64,000 nucleotides of DNA from JAWKHR01 sp041394725 (lineage in GTDB: Bacteria > Acidobacteriota > Vicinamibacteria > Vicinamibacterales > SCN-69-37). The stretch covers positions 1-64,000 of the forward strand of contig JAWKHR010000037.1 of NCBI GenBank assembly GCA_041394725.1. The letters run 5' to 3'. Each line of letters begins with the position of its first letter. Position 1 is the first letter of the stretch. The notes beneath the pieces are model-generated. The model was given only the letters and a program-made list of their open reading frames with translations, was not told the DNA's origin and made no database searches. This document shows, in pieces, positions 38,031 through 46,390 of this stretch. The translations under genes and the position numbers were made by a program.

Positions 38031-40019
38031 GTGCAACAGGTCGGTAGTTATTCCACGAGCGCGAGGGGCATACAGCGCGATCGGCTCGAGCGCGTCGCTG
38101 TGTGTGTCCTCGCGCTCGCCTGTCTCGGTTCCATCCCTCAGTCGAGCACACGGCAGAAGACGCAGTCGATCTTCAGAACAGGCGTCGCCTACGTACCGAT
38201 AGATGTCGTCGTCACCGACAGCGACGATCATCCAGTGCGGGACCTCGACCGAGACGACTTCTTGGTGACGGACGACGGCCGACCCCAGGAGATCGCGGAT
38301 TTCCGTCTGGTGGCTATTCCGCTGGCCGACCGACTCATCGATCTGAAGGCCACGCCTGCACCGTCACCCGACGTCGCGTCCAATGATCCACCGGGGCGCG
38401 ATGGGCGCGCCGTCGTGTTCGTCCTGGACGACCTGACCCTACGCCCTCAAGATCTGGTCCCCATTACGCGGGTCATGACGGAGTTCCTTCGGACCCTGCG
38501 GCCGGAGGACCGAGTCGCGATCACCTACGTTCGACGCTCCGATCTCGGCCAGGATTTCACGCGCGACCCCGGACGGCTCATCACCGCTGTCACGAACTTG
38601 CGTGCGGCCATAATGTGGGGGCCGGCCCTTGGTGAGACCCTGCGCGTTCTCGACAACGTCATCGACGCCCTCGCCGCCGCTTCAGAGGCGCGCCGGCTCG
38701 TCGTCTACATCAGCAGCGGCTATCCCAGCTCGAGGCCGCCACCGGCGAACGCCAGTCCGGCCTCGGTCCTCAATGCCGTGAGCGCGGCGGCGACGGTGGC
38801 CGCGCGCCTCGCAGAAACCTATGAACGCGCACGCTCGAGCGGCGTGCCCATCTATACGCTGGACCCGCGGGGACTGGCGGATCCTGAATCGGTCTATGGA
38901 ATTGGCCGAATCGACTCACCACAGGAGCGTGCCAGTCTTGTTGAACAAATCCGAGCCGAACAGCAGTTCATGATGGAGGTCGCCGGCGCAACCGGCGGGC
39001 GCGGCTTCGTAAACCAGTCGAATCTCGACTTCGCCGTCGACCAGATCGTCGAGGAGAACGGCAGCTACTACCAGCTCGGCTACTACGCCACACCGTTTCA
39101 CGCGGACGGGAAATTCCACGACATCAAGGTCACGGTGCGGAGATCGGGTCTTCGCGTGCGTGCGCGGGCCGGCTACCGGAGCGATCCGCCGCGTCCCCTG
39201 GCGACCTCACCGGCCATGCTCCGGGATTCTCTGGCCGACGGCGTTCCCGGCGGCGACCTTCGGCTCCGGGCCTTCGCGGCCCCGGTCGTCCCGTACGACC
39301 AAGGAGCAGGCACGCTCCTGACCCTCGACGTGCTCTATCCCGACCTGGCACCTGACGTATCGGGGCGCGCCGACGACGAGTTGCAGCTGGCCTGGATGGC
39401 GCTCGACCCCGACGCCCGCGTGCGGGCCTCCGGCACTCGTACGATCAAGGTCCCACTCGCCCAGGCGGGCCGCGGTCCGCTCACGCTGTCCTTGCACGAC
39501 CACCTCGACCTGCCGCGCGGCCTGACGACCTTGCGCGTGGCGGCCGTCAGCCGGACGCTCGGCGCGCAAGGCACGGTGCACCTGCGCCTGGATGTGCCGC
39601 GGCTCGGCGACGCCGACCTCGACGCCAGCGGCCTCGTGCTGAGCCTGGAAGGCGCCCAGGCTACCGTCCGCGTGGCTCGCCTCGACCCCGCACACGCGGC
39701 GGACGTGCCGTTTCCCGCCACGACGCTGAGGACGTTTTCGACTGCGGGCCGGCTTCATGTCTTCGCGCGCGTGTTTGCCAGGACGCAGGCGGAGATCGCG
39801 ACCGCCGTCGTGCTGAAGCGGGGCAACGACGTGGTCCGGTCGCTCGCAGCACAATGCCGCCCGTCCGTCGTCACGGGGCGAGACGCGAAGCCAGCGACCG
39901 ACTGTCAGGCCGTCCTGCCCCTCGACTCGCTCGCAGCAGGAGTCTACGTCCTCGAGTTCTCCGCGACCGACGCGGGCCAGGTGCGAGTCGTCCGGGCCGT
40001 CGGTTTCGAGATCCAGTAG
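38031..40019 (+). CDS. VWFA-related protein of acidobacterial type
   Basis: A 662-residue exported protein with a hydrophobic N-terminal segment (RVAVCVLALACLGSI). An early Ig-like strand region (VPIDVVVTDSDDHPVRDLDRDDF...DDGRPQEI) precedes a von Willebrand A-like domain (VVFVLDDLTLRPQDL, VAITYVRRSDLG, RLVVYISSGYPSSR, YTLDPRGLA). The later GSYYQLGYYATPF and VTVRRSGLRVRARAGY are hallmarks of the VWFA-related family so common in Acidobacteriota. The C-terminal 250 residues are beta-rich. GTG 38031 lies 23 bp after the Cys-rich gene, so it is probably the last gene of that operon. Confidence 0.85.
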   Translation: MQQVGSYSTSARGIQRDRLERVAVCVLALACLGSIPQSSTRQKTQSIFRTGVAYVPIDVVVTDSDDHPVRDLDRDDFLVTDDGRPQEIADFRLVAIPLADRLIDLKATPAPSPDVASNDPPGRDGRAVVFVLDDLTLRPQDLVPITRVMTEFLRTLRPEDRVAITYVRRSDLGQDFTRDPGRLITAVTNLRAAIMWGPALGETLRVLDNVIDALAAASEARRLVVYISSGYPSSRPPPANASPASVLNAVSAAATVAARLAETYERARSSGVPIYTLDPRGLADPESVYGIGRIDSPQERASLVEQIRAEQQFMMEVAGATGGRGFVNQSNLDFAVDQIVEENGSYYQLGYYATPFHADGKFHDIKVTVRRSGLRVRARAGYRSDPPRPLATSPAMLRDSLADGVPGGDLRLRAFAAPVVPYDQGAGTLLTLDVLYPDLAPDVSGRADDELQLAWMALDPDARVRASGTRTIKVPLAQAGRGPLTLSLHDHLDLPRGLTTLRVAAVSRTLGAQGTVHLRLDVPRLGDADLDASGLVLSLEGAQATVRVARLDPAHAADVPFPATTLRTFSTAGRLHVFARVFARTQAEIATAVVLKRGNDVVRSLAAQCRPSVVTGRDAKPATDCQAVLPLDSLAAGVYVLEFSATDAGQVRVVRAVGFEIQ

Positions 40020-40056
40020 GGCACACGGCTCGTCGGCGGTGCCGCGAACGTCATCG

Positions 40057-40560
40057 TCACGGCCGCGTCTTCGCCATCCACACGCGCCACGTCAGCGGGC
40101 CCGCGACCTTGTTGGCCATCGGCCGGCCGGCGAGCTTGAGCGCGAGCTTGATCTGCCCGTGGTGATACCCCTCGTGCCAGATCATGTGCTGGAGCAGCAG
40201 GACCGGGTGGTCGTAGTGCCGGTCCATCTCGCGGCCGGCACGCAGCCGGCCGGCCACGGCCAGGCGGACGGCACGCGCGCTCTCGTCGAGCATCGCGGCG
40301 AACCGATCCGGATCGCGCTCGGTGCGCCATTCCTCGTCTGGCCGCGGCACGGCGTACTCTGGCGCATCCTCCTCGACGAACACCAGGCGGACGTGGTGCA
40401 GGTGTCCGAAGATCTCGCCGATGGTATGGCCGCCGTCCGACGTGCGCACGTCGAGCGCGTCGGCGGACAGGGCGCGGAACAGGTTCACGAGGATCGTGTT
40501 GTTGCGATCCCAGGAGTCGAGCACGGCATCGAGGAGGGATCCGTCCGTCGTGTCAGGCAT
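40057..40560 (-). CDS. DinB family protein
   Basis: A 167-residue four-helix DinB/YfiT-like protein. The three metal-binding histidines are visible: His in FGHLHHVRL near residue 50 and two in WHEGYHHGQIKL near 130. These proteins bind Zn or Ni and several are bacillithiol- or mycothiol-dependent transferases. The substrate here is unknown. Its 3' end lies 38 bp from the convergent VWFA gene. Confidence 0.85.
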   Translation of the reverse strand: MPDTTDGSLLDAVLDSWDRNNTILVNLFRALSADALDVRTSDGGHTIGEIFGHLHHVRLVFVEEDAPEYAVPRPDEEWRTERDPDRFAAMLDESARAVRLAVAGRLRAGREMDRHYDHPVLLLQHMIWHEGYHHGQIKLALKLAGRPMANKVAGPLTWRVWMAKTRP

Positions 40561-40600
40561 GGCAGGTGTCCGGCCGCAGCATACTGCAGGACGAGTCCTT

Positions 40601-41380
40601 CTACGTTCCGCCGCCGGCCAGCCGACGGGCGAGCCGCACGATCGAGACGTCCGCCCGCCCCTTGACGAGCCACGACACCGCGAACGCCTCGAGCGCCAGC
40701 GACTCGGGCCAGAAGATCGGCGCTCCGGCCGCGTGCGCGACGAGCGCCCAGCCGATGCACGCGAGCATCGCCACGCCGCACGTGCGGTAGATGCGGTTGC
40801 GCCATTTTTTGTCGTCGGGCAGCGTCTCGCCGGGCTCGACCTTGGACATGGGGAACAGGACGAGCGCGAAGAAGGCGAACGACGCGAAGAGCACGACCGC
40901 CGCACCGTAGTGGATGACGCCGGTGCCGGTCGTCCACCACGGCGGCGCCGCGGCCGGGGTGGCGGCGCTGGTGGGAAACAGCGCGACGAGGAACGCCGCC
41001 GTGCCGGCCACGCTGGCGGCCAGGCGGTCGCGCCAGCCGGAGGCGTTGTCGTAGCCGCGATATGTGTAGAAGAAGACCGTCAGCGCGGCGAGCGTCCCGA
41101 CGAAGACCGCGACGGCGCCCGAGTAGTAGTACGCGCTGATCGAGTCGAGCAGCCGCCAGCGCGCGGCCCGGTCGATCGGCCGGAACGCCGCGATCGTCCA
41201 GAGGAGCAGCGGCAGCAGGAAGCCGAGCGTCCCGATGAACAGGCGGTGCAGGTAGCCGGATCGGTCGTCGGGTTCGATGGGCGGCAGCAGCGGCGTCGCC
41301 GGATCCGGCGTCACGAGCGCCGGGGATTCGCCCGCGCGGCCGGCCGGACGCGCCGCCGGGCCTGGAGGGACCTCGGTCAT
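40601..41380 (-). CDS. Multi-pass membrane protein, unknown
   Basis: A 259-residue protein with about six transmembrane helices (LFIGTLGFLLPLLLWTIAAF; AVAVFVGTLAALTVFFY; LAASVAGTAAFLVALF; GAAVVLFASFAFFALVLF; VAMLACIGWALVAHA). The SISAYYYSGAV segment after helix 1 and RGYDNASGWRDR loop fit a poorly described family of bacterial membrane proteins, but I cannot name it. It starts 40 bp upstream of the DinB gene and probably shares its transcript. Confidence 0.75.
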   Translation of the reverse strand: MTEVPPGPAARPAGRAGESPALVTPDPATPLLPPIEPDDRSGYLHRLFIGTLGFLLPLLLWTIAAFRPIDRAARWRLLDSISAYYYSGAVAVFVGTLAALTVFFYTYRGYDNASGWRDRLAASVAGTAAFLVALFPTSAATPAAAPPWWTTGTGVIHYGAAVVLFASFAFFALVLFPMSKVEPGETLPDDKKWRNRIYRTCGVAMLACIGWALVAHAAGAPIFWPESLALEAFAVSWLVKGRADVSIVRLARRLAGGGT

Positions 41381-41489
41381 GGACTGTCATCCGCGATCGG
41401 CGGGCCGACGCGGAGGCCTCCGGTGGTCAGCCGGGTGGACGAGGGGAGCCGGGCGTATCTTAGCGCGACGCGCCCGGCGCGCGCCGGCA

Positions 41490-41608
41490 TTCACCATGCA
41501 GGACATGCAGCACATGCAGGGCACCGTGTGACATGGTTCGGGTCGGCCCGGCGGCGGGCGGTACGCCCGCCGACCCTCGCTGGCACGCTGCATGTCCTGC
41601 ATGGTGAA
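41490..41608. repeat. Inverted-repeat intergenic element, copy 2
   Basis: The outer arms are a perfect 21-bp inverted repeat: 41490-41510 (beginning TTCACCATGCAGGACATGCA) and its complement at 41588-41608. Another CATGCAGG copy follows the left arm. The centre holds CGGCGGGCG-GTA-CGCCCGCCG (41552-41572). Arms and core match copy 1 at 20953-21092. It fills most of the 293-bp gap between two minus-strand genes. Confidence 0.88.
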
Positions 41609-41673
41609 ACGTCACGCAGGAATCCGTTCGTCTCGAGCTTGTCCTCGGGCAGCGAGATCCGTCACGGCGCGTC

Positions 41674-42141
41674 TCACGCCACGCGACGCCACCTGAGCGT
41701 CCGAATCACGGGCGTGCCGTCCAGCGCGGTCGTCGGGAGCCGAAGCTCGAGCCCGTCGCCCGTGACGGTCATGCGACGCGTGACGACAACGCCGACATTG
41801 TCTGACGCCAGGGCGCCTTCCAGGATCTGCGTCACCGTCCCGGTGACATCGTCCACCGTGTAGCGGCCGAAGTAGGCGTCGTACCCGTTCACCGCGCGGG
41901 TGTTGTTCCGCCCGGACACGGACGCCACGTCCCGGTCGGTCACCGCGGAGCGGTCGCGCATCATGAACTGCGCGCTGAAGCGTCCACCGGCGTCGTAGAC
42001 CAGCAGGCCCACGGGATCGGGTCCGAGTCCGGGATCAGGATGCACCAGGCCCTGCGCGTCGCGATCCTCGCGGAAGGTGAGTTCCCACGACCCGACAATC
42101 CGTTTCGACAGCGGGGCCTCGTCCGATCGGTCTCCGGTCAT
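41674..42141 (-). CDS. Lipocalin-like domain protein
   Basis: A 155-residue beta-barrel-like protein without signal peptide. It opens LSKRIVGSWELTFRE, then GLLVYDAGGRFSAQFM and RDRSAV, then NGYDAYFGRYTVDD, and ends in LELRLPTTALDG and TLRWRRVA, matching the Lipocalin_5-type domain. GGGAGG precedes the ATG at 42141. It overlaps the stop of the upstream 69-residue gene by ATGA, so they are coupled. Ligand unknown. Confidence 0.82.
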   Translation of the reverse strand: MTGDRSDEAPLSKRIVGSWELTFREDRDAQGLVHPDPGLGPDPVGLLVYDAGGRFSAQFMMRDRSAVTDRDVASVSGRNNTRAVNGYDAYFGRYTVDDVTGTVTQILEGALASDNVGVVVTRRMTVTGDGLELRLPTTALDGTPVIRTLRWRRVA

Positions 42142-42347
42142 CGTGGCCTCCCGGCGGCCGTCGCCTTCGCGCGCGACGCCGCCGCGCGGCGTCGTGCCTG
42201 CAGCCGCCGCACCTCGCGCCGGATCGACTCCGGCATCCGGCGGCACCCGCAGGCCTTCGCGTGGGCGATGTGCCACCGAACCCGCTGCTCCAGCGTGGCC
42301 TTCGGCGGCATCGGATGCGCCCTGTGCCACGTCGCGTTCAGCGCCAT
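42138..42347 (-). CDS. Small conserved-type protein, unknown
   Basis: A 69-residue basic protein with WHRAHPMPPKATLEQRVRWH, then HAKACGCRRMPESIRREV. The His/Cys content (WHxAH..., ACGC) and its tight coupling by ATGA overlap to the lipocalin-like gene support a real gene. Similar short proteins with the HPMP and WH.AH.. CGCR pattern are, as I recall, widespread in soil bacteria with no known function. Confidence 0.7.
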   Translation of the reverse strand: MALNATWHRAHPMPPKATLEQRVRWHIAHAKACGCRRMPESIRREVRRLQARRRAAASRAKATAAGRPR

Positions 42348-42357
42348 GAAGACTCCC

Positions 42358-42801
42358 TCACCGCGATCGACCCGTTCGCACCGTCACAGTCAGGACGACG
42401 GGCACGGCGGCGCCGGCATCCCACCGTTCGCCGTCGGCGGTGACGGCGTCCTTCAGGCGTGGCGGCTCGAAGGTCCAGCCCTTCACGGCATCCAGCACTC
42501 GCCGGTCGGTCTCCTGGTTGTCACCCCGCCGCATGCACGCCTCGGCAACCCGTCCTCCTGCGTCGATGCGCACCTCGACGATGAAGACCTGATCGGGCGG
42601 TGGCGCCGAAAGCCCGGCGAAGTCAGGCTCGGAGCGGTATATCTGACGGGGAAGGTCGACGCCGGATCGGAAGGCGCGTTCGTGGAACGTGCAGGCCGGT
42701 GTCGTGTTCACCGCCGCTGGACCGGTACGCCCGTGGCATCCGGCGATCGCCGCCACGGCCAGCATGGCCGAACCGCATTGCGCCAGCCGGTGGCTGTTCA
42801 T
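42358..42801 (-). CDS. TonB-C-like lipoprotein
   Basis: A 147-residue lipoprotein with lipobox AIAGC at about residue 22. The mature part contains VFIVEVRIDAGGRVAEACM and VLDAVKGWTFEPPRLKD, the beta-beta-alpha-beta of a TonB C-terminal domain. The usual N-terminal membrane anchor is replaced by a lipid anchor, so it is not a classic energy transducer. Its ATG overlaps the stop of the upstream VOC gene by ATGA. Confidence 0.78.
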   Translation of the reverse strand: MNSHRLAQCGSAMLAVAAIAGCHGRTGPAAVNTTPACTFHERAFRSGVDLPRQIYRSEPDFAGLSAPPPDQVFIVEVRIDAGGRVAEACMRRGDNQETDRRVLDAVKGWTFEPPRLKDAVTADGERWDAGAAVPVVLTVTVRTGRSR

Positions 42802-43181
42802 TGACCCGCCGCGTGCGATGACAACCGGTGCCCGAACGTGATCGGATACCCGGAGTCGTCGCGCACCGTATAGTCGCGCAGGTGGTACGGCCGGTCGCCC
42901 GGCGCCTCGACGATGGTCACGCCCTGCGAGACGTGGAACGCGTGCAGCCGATCGGCGTCATCCACCACGAAGTAGAGGCCGCAGCCATCGGGCCCGGGCG
43001 TGCCTCGCTCGAGGAAGAGCTGCACGTGCCCGAGGTTCACGCCCGCGAACTCCGGCGGTCGTCCTTCGGTGAAGGCGAGGCGGAAGCCGAGCCGCTCGAC
43101 GTAGAAGGCGGCCGACGCGGCCACGTCGGCGACGAGCAGGATGGCGTGGTACGTCGTGCACTCGACATCGGGCCGGGTCAC
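42798..43181 (-). CDS. VOC family (glyoxalase-like) protein
   Basis: A 127-residue protein of the vicinal oxygen chelate fold: YHAILLVADVAASAAFYVERLGF at the start, GHVQLFLERG in the middle, YFVVDDADRLHAF and a closing RDYTVRDDSGYPITFGHRL with the C-terminal metal-ligand Glu/Asp region. GTG 43181 is chosen because GGAGGAGG precedes it. The reaction (isomerase, dioxygenase or resistance-type binding) cannot be told. Confidence 0.82.
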   Translation of the reverse strand: MTRPDVECTTYHAILLVADVAASAAFYVERLGFRLAFTEGRPPEFAGVNLGHVQLFLERGTPGPDGCGLYFVVDDADRLHAFHVSQGVTIVEAPGDRPYHLRDYTVRDDSGYPITFGHRLSSHAAGQ

Positions 43182-43222
43182 GCGCTCCTCCTCCGATCCC
43201 CGCGCATCCGCGCGGCGTGCCG

Positions 43223-43714
43223 CTACGACGCCGGCGTGATCACCTTCTCCGGCGGCGGAAGCTTCGACGGGTCCAGGTACAGCACCTCCACCGCGGACCC
43301 GAGCTCCGGAAACGCGAAATAGGCGAAATCGAACATATCGCCGGTACCGCCCTCCTGGATCAACTCGCGTCCCTGCCGTCGCAGATCCGCCTTCGCCTCG
43401 CGCACGGCCTCGAGGCTCGGGTAGACGAAGCAGGTGTGATGGAAGCCCTCGCCGTGCGCCTCGAGATGATCGTCGTACACGCTGCGACCGCGGTGCGGGG
43501 TGATCAGCTCGAACGTGCCGCCACCGACCGTGGCCAGCGCGACGCGGAACGAGAAGGATCTCTCCTGGCCGCGCACGCGGCAGACCGCCGGCTCGATGGT
43601 CCAGATGTTCCACGGCCCGACGCCGAACGCGTCCGCCATCTTCTGCGCGGTGCCCTCGAGGTCGCGGACGAGAAAGCACGTGTGGTGAAAGGCGGCGGGC
43701 ACGGGTCGGCTCAT
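43223..43714 (-). CDS. VOC family protein, methylmalonyl-CoA-epimerase-like
   Basis: A 163-residue protein with two VOC half-motifs: FHHTCFLVRDLEGTAQKMADAFG and, after VGGGTFELITPHRGRS, GEGFHHTCFVYPSLEA, ending AVEVLYLDPSK. His and Glu metal ligands are in the usual places, as in methylmalonyl-CoA epimerase and similar enzymes. AGGAGT precedes ATG 43714. It lies 41 bp upstream of the other VOC gene on the same strand. Confidence 0.8.
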   Translation of the reverse strand: MSRPVPAAFHHTCFLVRDLEGTAQKMADAFGVGPWNIWTIEPAVCRVRGQERSFSFRVALATVGGGTFELITPHRGRSVYDDHLEAHGEGFHHTCFVYPSLEAVREAKADLRRQGRELIQEGGTGDMFDFAYFAFPELGSAVEVLYLDPSKLPPPEKVITPAS

Positions 43715-43819
43715 CGGGACTCCTGGTGTCGGTGGACGGCGGCCAATTCTGTCAGCCGGCCGCCTCCCCGGCAAGCCCGGTGGCTCGATGAGGGATGAGC
43801 GCGGGACGACGCCGCCCGC

Positions 43820-44815
43820 TCACCGCGCCGGCCGCGCGAACACGGCCAGCGAACTCCCGACGGCGCGGCCCGCGGGATTGTCGGACGACGTGTTGACCAG
43901 CGCGACCGTGCCAGTCACCGGATCCTGGAGTGCCAGTGACGTGGACCCGCCGCCATCGATGTTCAGCGCGTCGCGCACGTCGTAGCGCTCGACGAGCCAC
44001 GTGGCGACCTCGCCCACCGTCATCCCCTCGCTGCCGCCGCGCGCGTCCACCGTGAAGAGCGTGAGCGTGCGGCCGTCGCCCGAGAGGCCGATGGCCGATC
44101 GCGCCGTGACCACGTCGTACCACGAGTGCCCGCGGACGTAGTTGCGGGCGCTTCCCGGCGTCAGCGCCGCGTCCGGATGCTCGGCATCCCGGTAATCCGG
44201 AATCGTCACGACGCCGTCGGTGACGATCTGCGCCGACCCCGCGAGCGCGGTCCACACCTCGACCGGCTCGCGGACGTGCAGTCCATCCGGCCGGGCCGGA
44301 TCCCGATGGACGATCGACGCGTGGTTCGCCCGGTCGATGTTGATCGCCGGCGCGTCGGCGACGAGCGCGAAGCTCTGCTCGGGCGACTCGAACGCCGAGA
44401 ACACGCGGCCTTCGGACGCCGCAAACCCCACCAGCCATGCGGCGGTATCGGTCGATGGGAACGGCAGGAAGAAGTGCCCGTTGATCCCGGCCTGCGCGTG
44501 GACCGTTGCGACGAAGTCGGCGGTCGTCTGGCGCACCGTCTCGCGCGGGCCGGCGGGCGGCGTCAGCATCAGCCGGATGCCGGGCGCGGTCAGGTCGATC
44601 TGCAGCACGTGCGCCCGGATCGGCCGCGGCATGGTCATCGTCGCCTCGATGTACGTGAGGCCGGCGTACGGGTGGCTGACCGGTGCCTGCGCGCGTGCGA
44701 CGCCGCGCGGCGACAGGACGATCGCGAGCGCCGCGAGGACGAGGGCCGCGGCCGGGAGAAGCCGGCGGCGAGACCACCCGCGCGGCCGGGATGCGTGGTC
44801 GGACGGGTGGATCAC
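43820..44815 (-). CDS. Phosphodiester glycosidase family protein (NAGPA-like), exported
   Basis: A 331-residue exported protein with a twin-basic N-terminus and hydrophobic segment (RRRLLPAAALVLAALAIVL). The NAGPA/DUF2233 domain is seen in AGINGHFFLPF near the middle and in the C-terminal RDALNIDGGGSTSLALQ, matching the family's NGGFF and LDGGGS motifs. The model enzyme removes GlcNAc from mannose-6-phosphate, and bacterial members probably act on envelope sugar phosphodiesters. GTG 44815 follows GGAG at about 10 bp. Confidence 0.85.
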   Translation of the reverse strand: MIHPSDHASRPRGWSRRRLLPAAALVLAALAIVLSPRGVARAQAPVSHPYAGLTYIEATMTMPRPIRAHVLQIDLTAPGIRLMLTPPAGPRETVRQTTADFVATVHAQAGINGHFFLPFPSTDTAAWLVGFAASEGRVFSAFESPEQSFALVADAPAINIDRANHASIVHRDPARPDGLHVREPVEVWTALAGSAQIVTDGVVTIPDYRDAEHPDAALTPGSARNYVRGHSWYDVVTARSAIGLSGDGRTLTLFTVDARGGSEGMTVGEVATWLVERYDVRDALNIDGGGSTSLALQDPVTGTVALVNTSSDNPAGRAVGSSLAVFARPAR

Positions 44816-44841
44816 TCGCCGTCGGCTCCCGATCGCGCCGC

Positions 44842-45129
44842 TCAGAGCGACGCGAGCGCCTTCTTCAGGTCGTCCCCGTTCATCACGGGCACGAACTCGA
44901 CGGCGGCGTTGGCTCCGTGAAACAGGGTCTCGGCGAGCCGCGGAATGTCGGCGGGCTCCTTCATGTCGAAGAAGATCATGCCGCCGCGTTTGCCGTTCTC
45001 GGCAAAGAAGTACGCGGCTTCCGGCTTGGCCCGGGCCAGGACGGCCTCGATGACGGTCCCCATCGACCCGTCGGCGACCATCGCGTTGCCCTTCTCGACC
45101 GGAACCGTCCACCTGAGCATCGTGCGCAT
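44842..45129 (-). CDS. Small DUF3303-like protein
   Basis: A 95-residue ferredoxin-fold-like protein: RTMLRWTVPVEKGN, KPEAAYFFAENGKRGGMIFFDM, and FVPVMNGDDLKKAL. This resembles DUF3303-type small proteins, of unknown function. AGAGGAG precedes the ATG. It is divergent from the benzoyl-CoA operon, with a 188-bp gap between. Confidence 0.7.
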   Translation of the reverse strand: MRTMLRWTVPVEKGNAMVADGSMGTVIEAVLARAKPEAAYFFAENGKRGGMIFFDMKEPADIPRLAETLFHGANAAVEFVPVMNGDDLKKALASL

Positions 45130-45247
45130 GGGTGTCTCCTCTAGGATGGCGAACGAGAATGAAGAGCCCGGAGTCAGCCACGGCGGCTGCCGGGCTGAGA
45201 TTCATCATACGCGCCGCCCCAGTGCCCAGTGCCCGGCGCCCGCCCTC

Positions 45248-45276
45248 TTGACCCGCGCCGCGAGGAGGCGTATATA
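45248..45276 (+). promoter_or_regulatory. Sigma70-type promoter of the benzoyl-CoA operon
   Basis: TTGACC (45248-45253) and TATATA (45271-45276) are separated by exactly 17 bp, close to consensus and striking in a genome of about 70% G+C. The predicted start of transcription is about 45283, some 35 bp before the GTG of had. Confidence 0.72.
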
Positions 45277-45279
45277 GGC

Positions 45280-45303
45280 AAATAGGAATCGTTTGTCCTA
45301 TTT
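45280..45303. promoter_or_regulatory. 8-bp inverted-repeat operator over the predicted transcription start
   Basis: AAATAGGA and TCCTATTT are perfect complements separated by 8 bp, equal to ATAGG-N10-CCTAT. It begins 3 bp after the -10 hexamer, where a bound protein would block RNA polymerase. The Rrf2-family gene at the end of the operon is the obvious candidate repressor. Confidence 0.65.
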
Positions 45304-45317
45304 AGCGGGAGGCCCCC

Positions 45318-46388
45318 GTGAACGTCGCGTCCTGGATGGTCCACACCCCCGGTCAGCCCATGGTCTGGGAGACCCGCGACGAAACGCCCGGCCCCGGCGA
45401 GGTACTCGTCGAGACCGCCGGCTGCGGTATCTGCCACACCGACCTCGGCTTCTTCTACGACGGCGTCCCCACCCGCCACGGGTTCCCGCTCACCCTCGGC
45501 CACGAGGTCAGCGGCCGCGTCGTGGACGCCGGCCCCGGGGCGGAGGCATGGATCGGGCGCGCGGTCGTCGTGCCCGCGGTCCTGCCGTGCGGCACGTGCG
45601 ACGCGTGCCGCGCCGGGCGCGGACAGGTGTGTCCGGCGCAGGTGTTCCCGGGCAGCGACGTCCACGGCGGCTTCGGCACGCACCTGCGCGTCCCCGCCCG
45701 CGGTCTGTGCCCGGTGCCGGATCTCGTGGATCCCACGATCAACCCGTCGGGCCTCGACCTCGCCGCGCTGTCGGTGATCGCCGATGCGGTATCCACCCCC
45801 TACCAGGCCGTGGTCCGAAGCGGCCTCGGCCCGGGCGACCTCGCGGTGTGGGTCGGAGCGGGCGGCGTCGGCGGCTTCGGCATCCAGGTCTCGGCCGCGC
45901 TGGGCGCCGCGGTCGTCGCGATCGACGTGGACGAGGCGCGCCTCGCGCGCATGGCCTCGCACGGCGCGGCCCTGACGCTGCCCGCCGGCGACGACGTGAA
46001 GAGCCTGAAGAAGCAGGTCCGTCAGTTCGCCGCCGACCGCGGTATCCCGACCTGGCGGATGCGCATCTTCGAGGCCTCGGGCCAGCCCGCCGGGCAGTCG
46101 CTGGCCTTCGGCCTGCTGGCCCACGGAGCGTACCTCTCGGTCGTCGGCTACACCCCGAAGGCGATCGAAGTCCGGCTGTCCAACCTGATGGCGTTCGACG
46201 CCACGGCCCAGGGCAACTGGGGCTGCCTTCCCGAGCACTATCCCGCCATCGTGGACCTCGCCCTCGCCGGGAAGATCGCGCTGGCGCCGTTCATCGAGCG
46301 GCGGCCGATGCGCACCATCAACGACGTGTTCGCCGAGCTGCACGCGGGCGGCGCCGCGAACCGGCTCGTGCTGATTCCGGAGGCGTGA
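45318..46388 (+). CDS. had: 6-hydroxycyclohex-1-ene-1-carbonyl-CoA dehydrogenase
   Basis: A 356-residue zinc-type medium-chain dehydrogenase. It should oxidise 6-hydroxycyclohex-1-ene-1-carbonyl-CoA to the 6-oxo compound with NAD+ in anaerobic benzoyl-CoA degradation. The catalytic zinc site is in GCGICHTDLG (Cys-x2-His) and GHEVSGRV. The structural-zinc cysteines are in LPCGTCDACRAGRGQVC. The Rossmann motif is GAGGVGGFGIQ near residue 180. The ending LFAEL/NDVFAELHAGGAANRLVL is typical. GGGAGG lies 5 bp before GTG 45318. The specific call rests on the adjacent oah, dch and bcr genes. Alone it would be just an alcohol dehydrogenase. Confidence 0.9.
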   Translation: MNVASWMVHTPGQPMVWETRDETPGPGEVLVETAGCGICHTDLGFFYDGVPTRHGFPLTLGHEVSGRVVDAGPGAEAWIGRAVVVPAVLPCGTCDACRAGRGQVCPAQVFPGSDVHGGFGTHLRVPARGLCPVPDLVDPTINPSGLDLAALSVIADAVSTPYQAVVRSGLGPGDLAVWVGAGGVGGFGIQVSAALGAAVVAIDVDEARLARMASHGAALTLPAGDDVKSLKKQVRQFAADRGIPTWRMRIFEASGQPAGQSLAFGLLAHGAYLSVVGYTPKAIEVRLSNLMAFDATAQGNWGCLPEHYPAIVDLALAGKIALAPFIERRPMRTINDVFAELHAGGAANRLVLIPEA

Positions 46389-46390
46389 CC

